Assembly: GCF_019884785.1 (NCBI RefSeq)
Contig: NZ_CP082326.1
Coordinates: 2,845,355-2,909,354, forward strand
Reading direction: 5' to 3'
DNA from: Crassaminicella profunda
Lineage (GTDB): Bacteria > Bacillota > Clostridia > Peptostreptococcales > Thermotaleaceae
DNA length: 64,000 nt
The notes under the pieces were generated by a model. The model was not told the DNA's origin and did no database searches. It was given only the letters and a program-made list of their open reading frames with translations. This document shows positions 17,183 through 27,185 of this stretch, piece after piece. Positions within the stretch are counted from its first letter, which is position 1; every line of letters begins with the position of its first letter. Made by a program: the position numbers and the translations under genes.

Positions 17183-18106
17183 CTATTTACGAAGACGTGG
17201 ATCTAGGGCATCTCTTAAACCGTCGCCTAGGAAGTTAAACGCAAGCATGGTAATACAAATAGCTGCTGATGGGAAGAAAAGCTGATAAGGGTACGACCTT
17301 AGTCCTCCTAATGCATCACTCGCCAATGATCCCCATGAAGACATAGGTGCTGATACACCAAGTCCTATAAAGCTTAAGAATGACTCTGTAAAGATGGCAC
17401 TTGGTATCTGCATGGTCATGGTTACAATAATAACCCCCATAGCATTTGGAATTAAATGTCTTAATAAGATTCTCCATGTACTTGCACCCAATGTTTTTGC
17501 TGCCATTACATATTCTTGTTCTTTTAAGCTTAATACTTGTCCACGAACAATCCTTGCCATTTTTACCCAATATATTGTTCCCAGTGTAATGATAATACTC
17601 TTTAAACCCGAACCAATTACAACCATCAAGATAATGGCATATAGTACCAAAGGAATGGTGGAAATAACATCTACAATCCTCATCATCACATTGTCAACTT
17701 TTCCACCCATATATCCTGAAATCCCTCCATAAACAACTCCTATACAGAAGTTGACCAAGGTTGCAATAACTGCAACTGCTAATGATATTCGTGCTCCATA
17801 TAAAACCCTTACAAATAAATCTCTACCATGAGCATCTGTCCCAAACCAATGATCTGCACTTGGACCTTCATTTCCTCTTAAAAGATTTTGCTCAGAATAA
17901 GTGTGTGCAGAAAACAATGGTCCTACAATAGCTAAAGCAAAAATAATCACAATCATGAAAAGTCCTAGCATAGCCAATTTATTTTTTTTAAGCCTTCTCC
18001 AAGCATCTTGCCAATAGGTCATACTTGGACGAGCAATTTTTTCTTTTTCCCGATCATTCTCTCCAATTGACTGCCACATTTCCTGCGGAATCTTATTTAT
18101 TTCCAT
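17183..18106 (-). CDS. oppC: Oligopeptide ABC transporter permease OppC (copy 1)
   Basis: Inner-membrane permease of 307 residues with an N-terminal cytoplasmic segment (SMTYWQDAWRRLKKNKLAM), the OppC_N transmembrane helix near 48-70 and five further helices. The EAA coupling loop (EYVMAAKTLGASTWRILLRH) contacts the ATPases. ATG start after GGAGATGAAGGG. It is 15 bp downstream of oppB and forms the membrane channel with it. Confidence 0.95.
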   Translation of the reverse strand: MEINKIPQEMWQSIGENDREKEKIARPSMTYWQDAWRRLKKNKLAMLGLFMIVIIFALAIVGPLFSAHTYSEQNLLRGNEGPSADHWFGTDAHGRDLFVRVLYGARISLAVAVIATLVNFCIGVVYGGISGYMGGKVDNVMMRIVDVISTIPLVLYAIILMVVIGSGLKSIIITLGTIYWVKMARIVRGQVLSLKEQEYVMAAKTLGASTWRILLRHLIPNAMGVIIVTMTMQIPSAIFTESFLSFIGLGVSAPMSSWGSLASDALGGLRSYPYQLFFPSAAICITMLAFNFLGDGLRDALDPRLRK

Positions 18107-18121
18107 CCCTTCATCTCCTTC

Positions 18122-19042
18122 CTATTCATCTATTTTAATTCTTGGGTCAATGAATCCGTATGCAACATCTACGACCAATACCATGATGACTAAAAATATT
18201 GCATAAAATATTGTCATACCCATTAGTACTGTATAATCACGATTTCCAACACTCTCCACGAAATGTTTCCCCATACCAGGAATAGCAAAAATTCTCTCTA
18301 CTACAAAAGATCCCGTAAGTATTGCTGCAACAAGTGGTCCTACATAAGTGACCACAGGAATTAATGCATTTTTTAATGCATGTTTTCCGATTACTACAAA
18401 TTCTGGAAGCCCCTTAGCTCTTGCTGTTCGAATATAATCTTGCTGAAGTACCTCAAGCATACTAGAACGTGTTAGTCTTGCAACAAAAGAAAGGGAAAAT
18501 CCACTTAAAGCAATGACCGGTCCTATATAATGCTTCCAACTCTTTAATCCAAAGGAAGGAAGAACACCGAGTTTTGAACTAAATACATAAATAATTAATG
18601 TTCCTAATACAAAGCTCGGGATCGTCACCCCTAAAGTGGCAAAAAACATGGCCAATTGATCCTGCCATTGATTTTGTTTTAATGCAGAAATAATTCCAAT
18701 GGGTACACCTACTAAGAGAACAAAGAGTACTGCTAATCCACCAATTTTAGCAGAAACAGGAAATCCCTTTTCAATCAATTCATTTACGGTTACACCAGTA
18801 CGTTGAAAGGATGGTCCTAAATCTCCTTTAATTACGCCTCCTAAATAATCTAAATATTGTTTATACAGTGGTTGATCAAGATTATATTTTGCTTCTAATG
18901 CTTTAATAACAGCAGGTGGTAATGCCTTCTCTCTCGTAAAAGGTCCTCCTGGTATAGCATGCATTAAGAAAAAAGTAATAGTAATCACTAATAATAGCGT
19001 AATAATCATTGAAAATGCTCTATTTAGAATAAATCTGCCCAC
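18122..19042 (-). CDS. oppB: Oligopeptide ABC transporter permease OppB (copy 1)
   Basis: Inner-membrane permease of about 306 residues with six helices and the EAA loop (DYIRTARAKGLPEFVVIGKH). I prefer the GTG at 19042 (AGGAG 10 bases upstream). The GTG at 19051 lies only one base from the same site, and 19042 matches the MGRF start of the paralogue at 25308. It is the first gene of operon copy 1. A second SD-like site at 19112-19118 lies about 70 bases upstream. Confidence 0.93.
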   Translation of the reverse strand: MGRFILNRAFSMIITLLLVITITFFLMHAIPGGPFTREKALPPAVIKALEAKYNLDQPLYKQYLDYLGGVIKGDLGPSFQRTGVTVNELIEKGFPVSAKIGGLAVLFVLLVGVPIGIISALKQNQWQDQLAMFFATLGVTIPSFVLGTLIIYVFSSKLGVLPSFGLKSWKHYIGPVIALSGFSLSFVARLTRSSMLEVLQQDYIRTARAKGLPEFVVIGKHALKNALIPVVTYVGPLVAAILTGSFVVERIFAIPGMGKHFVESVGNRDYTVLMGMTIFYAIFLVIMVLVVDVAYGFIDPRIKIDE

Positions 19043-19111
19043 ATTTTTCACACTCCTTTAAAAATTTAAATTTCATATTTGATATTTGTTTTTATAGTGC
19101 TTTCCTTCTTA

Positions 19112-19118
19112 CACCTCC
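19112..19118 (-). promoter_or_regulatory. Orphan Shine-Dalgarno sequence upstream of oppB copy 1
   Basis: AGGAGGTG about 70 bases before the oppB start. Its GTG is followed directly by TAA, so it translates nothing. Confidence 0.4.
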
Positions 19119-19582
19119 TGTTTATAATTTTCGTACCAAAATGTCTTATATTACCATTTGAAATATTAAATGTTTTATTATTCATTTTTTAGATAAAATG
19201 TTTTTGTCGTATTTTGTCGAATGCATTATTAATAATATCTTAATTTTTTAGACAATTCAACAAATTGAACGAAATCTATTTCTTAACTATTTGTAACATT
19301 TTCTACAAGTATTAGTTTCACTTCATTTCATTTGTGTTTCATCATTCCTTCCCCAATACTACGGTTGCTATTTATTATTTAAAATTCTGTATATTTATTA
19401 ATTTGTTTTAATATTATCAATCATCATTTTGCCACCATTAATTTTTCATGCATGCTTACACATTCTTTCTTTCATTTTTTTACATAATATACACTTCTTA
19501 ATAATCACTATAATTTTTTCAAACTATTGTTTTCTTTATATTTTCCCCTTACTTTTTTTGAATATGTGCTTATTGACAATAA

Positions 19583-19620
19583 AAAAAGAGAATTCTTTTT
19601 AATAAAAGAATTCTCTTTTT
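19583..19620 (-). terminator. Terminator after oppA copy 2
   Basis: Perfect 17-bp stem (19583-19599 with 19604-19620), loop TAAT, with T/A runs on both sides; 14 bases beyond the oppA copy 2 stop. Confidence 0.9.
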
Positions 19621-19633
19621 ATCTCTATTATTT

Positions 19634-21289
19634 TTATTGTTCTATTTCTGCATTTCCAAAGAACCAATGACCCATTTTTGTTTTTTGCCAATCCTTTACA
19701 TATTCCTTAACCATTTGTGGTCTTGTGTAATAATAAATAGGTAATACAATATTTGTATCCATCATTAAGTCTTGTGCTTTATAAAGAAGTTTAAATCGTT
19801 CTTCTCCCGTTGTTAATTTTGAGTCTTCAATCAATTTATCATACTCAGGATTGTTCCATTGACAATCATTATTTCCTGAATAAGATAACCACAAATCAAG
19901 CATCGTCATAGGATCAGCATAATCTCCTAACCAACCAGCTCTAGCAATTTGGAAATTTCCATGATGTCTTGCATCTTGGAATACTGCCCACTCTTGATTT
20001 TGAAGTTTTACTTCTATTCCAAGATTTTGCTTCCACATTTCTTGGATGGCTTCACAAATAGCTTTATGTCTTTCTAATGTATTATAAATAACTGTCACTT
20101 CAGGGAATCCTTTTCCATCAGGATATCCAGCTTCTGCTAATAATTTTTTTGCTTCTTCTATATTTGCACCATTAGGATCGATACCATAATCTCCTGCATT
20201 TTTTTGGAATTCTTCGCCCTTTGCATCTAATAATCCTGGTGGTGTAAATCCTGTGGCAGGTACTTCTCCACCCTTTGTAATTTTCTCACAAATAGCTTTT
20301 CTATCAATTGCAAGTGTCAATGCACGTCTCACGTTTATATCATTTACTGGTGCTTTTTCTACATTAAATATAAAATAGTAAGTTCCTACTTCTGGCCATA
20401 TAGTGAAGGTAGGATCATTTTCTTGTAATCTTGGTATTTCTTGTACTGGAATATGATCATCTACCTCTAATTCTCCTGCTTCATAGGCAGTTAGAGCAGT
20501 AGACTCTTCTACAATCATTAATCCTTCAATTTTATCGATTTTTACCTTGTCTTTATTCCAATAGTTTTCATTTTTCTTAAAAACAATTCTATCTCCCATA
20601 ATATAATCTTCTACAACAAAAGGACCATTAGAAACTGCATATTCAGGATTTCTAGCCCAGTTTTCTGGATCTTTTTCTACCATATCAGCTCTTACAGGCA
20701 TATAAGTATAAAAGGCAGTCAAACTAAGAAAATAAGGTGTTGGTGCATTAAGCGTTACTTCAAGTGTTTTTTCATCTTTACAGAAAATAGCTACATCCTC
20801 AAGCTTTCCTTTTCCTTCATAAGCATCTTGTGCACCCTTTATATAAAATAATTGGAATGCATACTCAGCTGGCTCTGGAACTAGATTAGGGTCTAGTGCC
20901 CTTTTCCAAGCATATTCAAAATCTTGAGCTCGTACTGGCTTTCCATCTGACCATTTTGCATCTCTTATATGGAAAGTATATGTAAGTCCATCTTCAGATA
21001 CATCATAGCTTTCTGCCATAGCAGGAATAAGCTTTCCATCAAGCTCTCTCATTAATCCTTCAAAAGTATTGTTGATCACATGCCCTCCATCAGCAGCACT
21101 ATTAAGCTGTGGATCAATTGTTTTAGGTTCTGAAGCTATATTCCATCTAAGCACGGATACATCTTTTACTTCTTCTTGTACTTCTTTAGGTTCCTCTGTT
21201 TGCTCCTCTTGATTACTACCTCCACAACCTGTAAAAACCGTAACAATCAATATAGTTACTAAAAATAAAGCAAAAAATTTTTTTGACAT
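19634..21289 (-). CDS. oppA: Oligopeptide ABC transporter substrate-binding lipoprotein (copy 2)
   Basis: SBP_bac_5 lipoprotein of 551 residues; lipobox VFTGC (18-22) followed by a Glu-rich linker (EEQTEEPKEVQEEVKD) that copy 1 lacks. The rest aligns with copy 1 along its full length, including SEPKTIDPQLNSAADGGHV and the C-terminal IYYYTRPQMV. The binding pocket differs at scattered positions, so peptide preference may differ. ATG with GGGAGGG. It is the last gene of operon copy 2, 135 bp after oppF, with an orphan SD at 21351-21357 in the gap. Confidence 0.95.
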   Translation of the reverse strand: MSKKFFALFLVTILIVTVFTGCGGSNQEEQTEEPKEVQEEVKDVSVLRWNIASEPKTIDPQLNSAADGGHVINNTFEGLMRELDGKLIPAMAESYDVSEDGLTYTFHIRDAKWSDGKPVRAQDFEYAWKRALDPNLVPEPAEYAFQLFYIKGAQDAYEGKGKLEDVAIFCKDEKTLEVTLNAPTPYFLSLTAFYTYMPVRADMVEKDPENWARNPEYAVSNGPFVVEDYIMGDRIVFKKNENYWNKDKVKIDKIEGLMIVEESTALTAYEAGELEVDDHIPVQEIPRLQENDPTFTIWPEVGTYYFIFNVEKAPVNDINVRRALTLAIDRKAICEKITKGGEVPATGFTPPGLLDAKGEEFQKNAGDYGIDPNGANIEEAKKLLAEAGYPDGKGFPEVTVIYNTLERHKAICEAIQEMWKQNLGIEVKLQNQEWAVFQDARHHGNFQIARAGWLGDYADPMTMLDLWLSYSGNNDCQWNNPEYDKLIEDSKLTTGEERFKLLYKAQDLMMDTNIVLPIYYYTRPQMVKEYVKDWQKTKMGHWFFGNAEIEQ

Positions 21290-21350
21290 CTTTATTCCCT
21301 CCCCATTTTTATAAACTCTAGCAAAATATATCTTTTAATAGCCTTTATAT

Positions 21351-21357
21351 CACCTCC
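21351..21357 (-). promoter_or_regulatory. Orphan Shine-Dalgarno sequence in the second oppF-oppA gap
   Basis: GGAGGTG, 62 bases before the oppA start; its GTG leads only to GTG-ATA-TAA. It corresponds to the site at 15043. Confidence 0.4.
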
Positions 21358-21424
21358 AATAATTAACTGTGTTCCTTAATCCTTTATTGACTTTTTATAT
21401 TGATATATTTTGAAAATAAATAAC

Positions 21425-22426
21425 TTACAATAGATGACAAGCAGCCCTATGTCCACTTCCTATATCTTTCATAATAGGTTCTATTTCAGCACATTTTTTC
21501 ATAGCATAAGTACATCTTGTGCAAAATCTACATCCAGTAGGTGGATTAATCGGACTAGGCACATCTCCTTCTAGTAAAATTCTTTTTCGTGTCTTTGATT
21601 GATCTGGATCTGGAATAGGAATAGCCGATAATAAAGCTTTCGTATAGGGATGAGCTGGATTTTCAAAAATTTCATCACTTTTTGCTATTTCTACTAGCTG
21701 CCCTAGATACATAACCCCTATACGATCAGATATGTATCGAACCATAGAAAGATCATGAGCAATAAACAAATAGGTAAGTCCTAGTTCTTCTTGCAAATCT
21801 CCTAACATATTCACTACTTGTGCCTGTATGGAAACATCTAGGGCTGATATAGGTTCATCACATATGATAAACTCTGGTTTTACAGCTAAAGCACGGGCAA
21901 TACCTATACGCTGTCTTTGTCCCCCACTAAATTCATGAGGATATCTTATGGCATGATCAGGGTTGAGTCCTACTCTTGACAATAAATCATGAATGATTTC
22001 TGTTCTTTGTTTTCCTAATGCTAAATGATGAATATCTAAAGCTTCTCCAATAATATCGCCTACCGTCATACGGGTATTTAGAGATGCATAAGGATCTTGA
22101 AAAATCATCTGTATTTTTTTTCGAATAGGCTGAAGCTCCTTTTCTGATAGGTCACTAATATCCACCCCAGCAAAAATAATTTTACCTTCTGTAGGCTCAT
22201 ATAACCGGATAATGGTTCTTCCTGTAGTAGATTTCCCACAGCCTGATTCTCCTACAAGACCTAAGGTTTCTCCTCTTTTTATATGAAAGCTTATATTATC
22301 TACTGCTTTTACATACTGTGTTTTTTTTCTAAAAAAGCCCTTTTCAATAGAAAAATATTTCTTCAAATTTTTTATTTCTAACAAGTTCTTCTGATTTTCA
22401 TAAAACTTTATAGGTTCTTTCTTCAT
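21425..22426 (-). CDS. oppF: Oligopeptide ABC transporter ATP-binding protein OppF (copy 2)
   Basis: ATPase of 333 residues, nearly the same as copy 1 (Walker [10 protein letters not shown], signature SGGQRQR, Walker [13 protein letters not shown], cysteine tail [15 protein letters not shown]). The N-terminus is slightly longer ([20 protein letters not shown]). The ATG overlaps the oppD stop by 4 bases (ATGA), a tight translational coupling. Confidence 0.95.
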   Translation of the reverse strand: MKKEPIKFYENQKNLLEIKNLKKYFSIEKGFFRKKTQYVKAVDNISFHIKRGETLGLVGESGCGKSTTGRTIIRLYEPTEGKIIFAGVDISDLSEKELQPIRKKIQMIFQDPYASLNTRMTVGDIIGEALDIHHLALGKQRTEIIHDLLSRVGLNPDHAIRYPHEFSGGQRQRIGIARALAVKPEFIICDEPISALDVSIQAQVVNMLGDLQEELGLTYLFIAHDLSMVRYISDRIGVMYLGQLVEIAKSDEIFENPAHPYTKALLSAIPIPDPDQSKTRKRILLEGDVPSPINPPTGCRFCTRCTYAMKKCAEIEPIMKDIGSGHRAACHLL

Positions 22427-23445
22427 GATTCACTCCCCCTCATAACACCCGTATCTACTTTAATAGGAGGCGCATCATCATGTAGTAGCCAACACATACA
22501 GGGATGATTCTCTTCTGCATTAAAGTAAGGGGGCTTTACTTCTTCACATATTTTCATGGTATAAGGACATCGATCTGCAAAAGGGCACCCTTTAGGTGGC
22601 TTTAGTAAATCTGGTGGCGTTCCTTCTATGGGAACCAACCTCTGTTTTTCCCCTAAATCAAGTCTTGGAATGGATTTTAATAACCCCATTGTATAGGGAT
22701 GCTTTGGATTGTAAAAAATCTGCTCCGTGGTTCCTTCTTCCATAATAAGTCCTCCATACATAACAAGGATTCTACTACATACATCTGCTACTACTCCTAA
22801 ATCATGAGTAATCAAAATAATCGATGTATTTATTTTTTCCTTCAAATCCTTCATAAGCTCTAAAATTTGTGCCTGTATGGTAACATCTAGTGCAGTAGTT
22901 GGTTCATCTGCAATCAATAAACTTGGCTCACAAGAAAGTGCCATAGCAATCATAGCCCTTTGTCTCATTCCTCCACTGAATTCATGAGGATAGTTGTCTA
23001 TCCGTTTTTCAGGAGATGGAATGCCAACAATCTTTAGCATGTCTATTGCCTTTTCTCTCGCTTCTTTTTTTGATAATTTTTGATGCTTTTGAATGGCTTC
23101 TATGATCTGATTGCCTACTGTATATACAGGATTGAGTGAAGTCATTGGATCTTGAAAGATCATAGCTATTTCATTTCCTCTAATACTTTGCATTTCTCTT
23201 TCTGAAAGTTTTCTAATACTTTTATCTTTAAAAATGATTTCACCATCTATGATTCTTCCTGGATACTGAAGGAGTCTCATAATAGACATGGAAGTAACAC
23301 TTTTTCCACTTCCGGATTCTCCAACGAGCCCAATCGCTTCTCCTTTATCTAAATGAAAACTCACACCTCTTATGGCCTTCACTTCTCCTACGTGTGTAAA
23401 GAAAGAGGTATAAAGATTCTTTACTTCCAATATTCTTTTGCTCAT
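22423..23445 (-). CDS. oppD: Oligopeptide ABC transporter ATP-binding protein OppD (copy 2)
   Basis: ATPase of 340 residues with Walker A GESGSGKS, signature SGGMRQR, Walker [13 protein letters not shown] and C-terminal [18 protein letters not shown] behind GGGGGAAAGG. It is colinear with copy 1 at 16144 and clearly derived from the same duplication. Confidence 0.95.
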   Translation of the reverse strand: MSKRILEVKNLYTSFFTHVGEVKAIRGVSFHLDKGEAIGLVGESGSGKSVTSMSIMRLLQYPGRIIDGEIIFKDKSIRKLSEREMQSIRGNEIAMIFQDPMTSLNPVYTVGNQIIEAIQKHQKLSKKEAREKAIDMLKIVGIPSPEKRIDNYPHEFSGGMRQRAMIAMALSCEPSLLIADEPTTALDVTIQAQILELMKDLKEKINTSIILITHDLGVVADVCSRILVMYGGLIMEEGTTEQIFYNPKHPYTMGLLKSIPRLDLGEKQRLVPIEGTPPDLLKPPKGCPFADRCPYTMKICEEVKPPYFNAEENHPCMCWLLHDDAPPIKVDTGVMRGSES

Positions 23446-23460
23446 TACCTTTCCCCCTTT

Positions 23461-24375
23461 CTATTTACGAAGCCTTGGATCTAATGCATCTCTTAATCCA
23501 TCTCCTAAGAAATTAAATGCAAGCATAGTAATACAAATAGCTGCCGATGGAAAGAAAAGCTGATAAGGGTAAGATCGTAGCCCCCCTAATGCATCACTAG
23601 CCAGGGACCCCCACGAAGACATGGGTGCTGATACACCAAGACCTATAAAGCTTAAAAAGGATTCTGTAAAAATAGCACTTGGTATCTGCATAGTCATAGT
23701 AACAATGATGACCCCCATGGCATTAGGAATCAAATGCCTGTAAAGAATTCTCCATGTACTTGCCCCTAAAGTTTTGGCAGCTAGTACATATTCCTGTTCT
23801 TTTAAGCTTAGGATTTGTCCACGAACAATCCTTGCCATCTTTACCCAATAAATGGTTCCTAAGGTAATAATGATACTCTTCAAACCTGAACCTACTACAA
23901 CCATCAAGATAATGGCATATAATACTAAAGGGATGGTTGAAATAATATCTACAATCCGCATCATAATATTATCAACTTTTCCACCCATGTATCCTGAAAT
24001 ACCTCCATAAAGTACTCCAATAATGAAGTTCACTAAAGTTGCAATAACAGCAACCGCCAAAGATATCCTAGCCCCATACAAAACCCTTACATAAAGATCC
24101 CTTCCATGAGCATCTGTTCCAAACCAATGGTCCTTACTTGGTCCTTCATTTCCTCTTAAGAGATTTTGATCCGAATAGCTATAGGAAGAACATAGAGGCC
24201 CCACAATAGCTAAAGCAAAAATCAAAATAATCATTATAAGACCTAGCATAGCTAATTTATTTTTTTTAAGTCTTCTCCAAGCATCCTGCCAATAAGTCAT
24301 ACTTGGACGAACCATTTTTTCTTTTTCTCTATCATTTTTACTAATTGGCTGCCACATAATTTGTGCGATTTTCAC
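23461..24375 (-). CDS. oppC: Oligopeptide ABC transporter permease OppC (copy 2)
   Basis: Permease of 304 residues with the OppC_N segment (MTYWQDAWRRLKKNKLAMLG) and EAA loop (EYVLAAKTLGASTWRILYRH). The start is GTG at 24373-24375 behind GGAGGTG. It lies 12 bp after oppB copy 2. Confidence 0.95.
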   Translation of the reverse strand: MKIAQIMWQPISKNDREKEKMVRPSMTYWQDAWRRLKKNKLAMLGLIMIILIFALAIVGPLCSSYSYSDQNLLRGNEGPSKDHWFGTDAHGRDLYVRVLYGARISLAVAVIATLVNFIIGVLYGGISGYMGGKVDNIMMRIVDIISTIPLVLYAIILMVVVGSGLKSIIITLGTIYWVKMARIVRGQILSLKEQEYVLAAKTLGASTWRILYRHLIPNAMGVIIVTMTMQIPSAIFTESFLSFIGLGVSAPMSSWGSLASDALGGLRSYPYQLFFPSAAICITMLAFNFLGDGLRDALDPRLRK

Positions 24376-24387
24376 TAGTACACCTCC

Positions 24388-25308
24388 CTACTTATCCATT
24401 TTTATTCTTGGGTCAATGAAGCCATAAGTAATATCTACAACCAAAACCATTATGACTAAAAATATGGCATAAAATATGGTCATTCCCATAAGTACTGTGT
24501 AATCTCGATTTCCAACACTTTCAACAAAATGTTTCCCCATTCCAGGGATGGCAAATATTCTTTCTACTACAAAAGAACCAGTAAGTATAGCTGCAACTAA
24601 AGGACCTACATAAGTTACTACAGGAATCAATGCATTCTTTAGTGCATGTTTTCCTACTACAACAAATTCTGAAAGTCCCTTTGCTCTTGCCGTCCTTATA
24701 TAATCCTGTTGCATCACCTCAAGCATACTAGACCGAGTAAGTCTTGCCACAAAAGAAAGAGAAAATCCACTTAACGCAATAACAGGTCCTATAAAATGCT
24801 TAGGGGTTTTTAGTCCATAAGAAGGAAGCACCCCCAGTTTTGAACTGAAAATATAAATGATGAGTGTTCCTAAAACAAAGCTTGGGATGGTTACCCCTAG
24901 AGTTGCGAAAAACATAGCCAATCGATCTTGCCATTTATTTTGCTTCAATGCTGAGATCATTCCTATTGGAACACCTAATAACAAAACCAAGAGTACAGAC
25001 AATCCTCCAATTTTTGCTGAAACTGGAAATCCTTCTTCAATCAATCTATTTACAGTAACTCCTGTACGTTGAAAAGAAGGCCCTAAATCTCCCTTCATAA
25101 TCCCTCCCAAATAATCTAAATATTGCTTGTATAATGGTTGATCAAGGTTATATTTAGCTTCTAAAGCTTTCATAACAGCAGGTGGTAATGCCTTCTCTCT
25201 CGTAAACGGTCCTCCTGGTATAGCATGCATCAAAACAAAGGTAATAGTAATAACTAATAACAAAGTAATGATCATAGAAAAAACTCTATTTACAATAAAT
25301 CTCCCCAA
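24388..25308 (-). CDS. oppB: Oligopeptide ABC transporter permease OppB (copy 2)
   Basis: Permease of 306 residues with six helices and EAA loop (DYIRTARAKGLSEFVVVGKH). The start is TTG at 25306-25308 with GGGGG 9 bases upstream; no ATG is available. It is the first gene of operon copy 2. The terminator at 25396 separates it from the acyl-CoA operon. I see no strong promoter in the 85 bp upstream. Confidence 0.93.
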   Translation of the reverse strand: MGRFIVNRVFSMIITLLLVITITFVLMHAIPGGPFTREKALPPAVMKALEAKYNLDQPLYKQYLDYLGGIMKGDLGPSFQRTGVTVNRLIEEGFPVSAKIGGLSVLLVLLLGVPIGMISALKQNKWQDRLAMFFATLGVTIPSFVLGTLIIYIFSSKLGVLPSYGLKTPKHFIGPVIALSGFSLSFVARLTRSSMLEVMQQDYIRTARAKGLSEFVVVGKHALKNALIPVVTYVGPLVAAILTGSFVVERIFAIPGMGKHFVESVGNRDYTVLMGMTIFYAIFLVIMVLVVDITYGFIDPRIKMDK

Positions 25309-25395
25309 GTCTTCAAACCCCCTTTATCTTTTTTATTACCTTGTTACATTCTATGCAATCTTGTCCCATTCATGATAACTTTTTGACTACAAAAA

Positions 25396-25428
25396 ACGGT
25401 ACCTCACCAACAAATGATGCAGTACCGT
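25396..25428 (-). terminator. Terminator of the 2-hydroxyacyl-CoA operon
   Basis: Seven-bp stem ACGGTAC/GTACCGT with a long loop and a T run on the minus strand (GTTTTTTG), 86 bp after the last gene of the operon. Confidence 0.7.
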
Positions 25429-25513
25429 GTTAAAATTCTTAAATTATCAAATATTCTGTTTTTTCATCTTGATCTTATACAAATTTTTCACATAAATTTC
25501 TTACACATAAATA

Positions 25514-25942
25514 CTATTTTAAATAGTCTTCTGTAGGTTCTGTTATTTCCATAAACTCAACTAAAATTCCATGGGTATGTTTTGGTCTAACAAAATTAAT
25601 TTTCATGGTAGGACTAGCTTGTGGACAATTTCTTTCCAGCATCTCATAACCTTTTGAAATAAACTCGTCACACGCTGCCTTAACATCATCTACTTCATAG
25701 CAGATATGGTGAATTCCGCCCTTGCCTTTGTTGTATTCAGCAAGAACACCTTCTGTAGGTACAAGGAATTCGATTGGACTTTCGCTTTCATTTTCATTCA
25801 TTTTTGTAAATATATAATGTGCATGATAAGGTGCTACATAGCCCTTATGATCTACTTCAAGACCAAACTTCTCCATGAAATCTTCAACATCCTCCAAAGA
25901 TGGCATAATAATACCAATGTGATGTAATCTTTTGTGTATCAT
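25514..25942 (-). CDS. VOC-fold protein, methylmalonyl-CoA epimerase-like
   Basis: 142 residues with two glyoxalase/VOC half-modules. Candidate metal ligands are HHIG (His near 6-8), HHICYEV (His near 80) and the glutamate of LVEFME (near 131), the arrangement of methylmalonyl-CoA epimerase. Family members move the proton at C2 of 2-substituted acyl-CoA esters. It is the last gene of the dehydratase/beta-oxidation operon, 6 bp after the thiolase. No mutase is nearby, so a role on methylmalonyl-CoA is not supported by context; epimerising a 2-hydroxyacyl-CoA is an inference. Confidence 0.7.
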   Translation of the reverse strand: MIHKRLHHIGIIMPSLEDVEDFMEKFGLEVDHKGYVAPYHAHYIFTKMNENESESPIEFLVPTEGVLAEYNKGKGGIHHICYEVDDVKAACDEFISKGYEMLERNCPQASPTMKINFVRPKHTHGILVEFMEITEPTEDYLK

Positions 25943-25948
25943 AAAATA

Positions 25949-27142
25949 TCAATCCTTCCCAATAATTATATTTTCAATAATCGTTGCCATAGCAGGCCCT
26001 CCACCTACACAAAGGGAGGCACAGCCATATTGACCATTTCTTCTTTTTAATTCACTTAATAAAGAAACAATAATTCTAATACCCGTACATCCTACAGGAT
26101 GTCCAAGAGAAATACCTGAACCATTAGCATTTACTTTCTCCATAGGTAACTTTAATTCTCTATTTACTGCAATGAACTGCGCCGCAAAAGCTTCATTTAT
26201 TTCAAAATAATCCATGTTCTCTAATTTCAAATCAGCATATGCCAAAGCCTTTGGTATTGCTTCTACAGGACCAATCCCCATAATAGAAGGTTCCACACCA
26301 ACTGTTGCAGTAGAAACAACCCTAGCTAAAGGTTGAATTTTTAGTTCTTTCGCCTTTTGAGCTGACATTAATACGATCGCCGCTGAACCGTCATTAATAC
26401 TAGATGCATTTCCAGCAGTTACAGATCCTTCTCTAATAAATGCTGGCTTTAATTTTGAAAGAACCTCTGTTGTTGTATTTACATTTGGACATTCATCCTG
26501 ACTGATGACAGTTGTTCCTTTTCTATTTTTGATTGCTACGGGAATAATTTCACTGTCAAACTTTCCTGCATTTTGAGCAGCAACAGCTCTTTGGTGACTT
26601 AATTCCGCTAATTCATCTTGTTCTTCTCTAGTTATATGATACATCTCAGCTAATTTTTCTGCAGTCAATCCCATATGTTTTCCGCTAAAAGCATCTAATA
26701 AAGCATCATAGAGAAGTCCATCTTCAAGCATTCCGCCCCCAAGTTTATATCCTGTTCTAGCATTGAGTAATAAATGAGGTACATTTGACATACTTTCAAT
26801 ACCAAAAGCAACACTAATATCAGATTTTCCTAACATAATCTGAGAAACTGCAACTTCAAAAGCACGCATAGCAGAGGCACACTGCTGATCTATGGTTGTA
26901 GCTCCAACATGAACAGGAATTCCGACCTTAATTTGAACCTGTCGGGCAGGATTTCCCTTTGCCCCCGCTTTATAGACCATACCCGCTACTACATCCTCAA
27001 CCTGTTCCGGGCGAATTCCTGCTTTCTCCAAAGCACCATTGACTGCAATTGTCCCCAGATCAACAGCTGATAAGCTTTTTAAATTTCCCAAGAATTTTCC
27101 AATTGGTGTTCTTACTGCACTTACAATCACTACTTCTCGCAA
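25949..27142 (-). CDS. thlA: Acetyl-CoA acetyltransferase (thiolase)
   Basis: Thiolase of 397 residues that cleaves 3-oxoacyl-CoA with CoA (or condenses two acetyl-CoA). The nucleophilic Cys is in TTIDQQCASAM (about residue 88). NEAFAAQF, SGISLGHPVGCTG (His) and the C-terminal CVGGGPAM (acid/base Cys) complete the active site. The preferred start is the TTG at 27142 behind GGGGGG, giving MREVVIVSAVRTPIG; the ATG 15 bases upstream lacks a site. It ends the oxidative arm of the pathway in this operon. Confidence 0.9.
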   Translation of the reverse strand: MREVVIVSAVRTPIGKFLGNLKSLSAVDLGTIAVNGALEKAGIRPEQVEDVVAGMVYKAGAKGNPARQVQIKVGIPVHVGATTIDQQCASAMRAFEVAVSQIMLGKSDISVAFGIESMSNVPHLLLNARTGYKLGGGMLEDGLLYDALLDAFSGKHMGLTAEKLAEMYHITREEQDELAELSHQRAVAAQNAGKFDSEIIPVAIKNRKGTTVISQDECPNVNTTTEVLSKLKPAFIREGSVTAGNASSINDGSAAIVLMSAQKAKELKIQPLARVVSTATVGVEPSIMGIGPVEAIPKALAYADLKLENMDYFEINEAFAAQFIAVNRELKLPMEKVNANGSGISLGHPVGCTGIRIIVSLLSELKRRNGQYGCASLCVGGGPAMATIIENIIIGKD

Positions 27143-27185
27143 ATTGAATCCCCCCATTTTCTTGAATTTTTTGCTAAATATTATT

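Larger units (their letters stand above)
19052..19633. other. Long AT-rich gap between the two opp operons
   Basis: 580 bp with no credible coding frame on either strand. It holds the terminator of oppA copy 2 (19583-19620) and an orphan Shine-Dalgarno sequence at 19112-19118. The promoter of oppB copy 1 is presumably here, but I see only weak candidates (for instance TTGTCT near 19250 on the minus strand). It may be an eroded remnant of sequence lost after the duplication. Confidence 0.5.
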
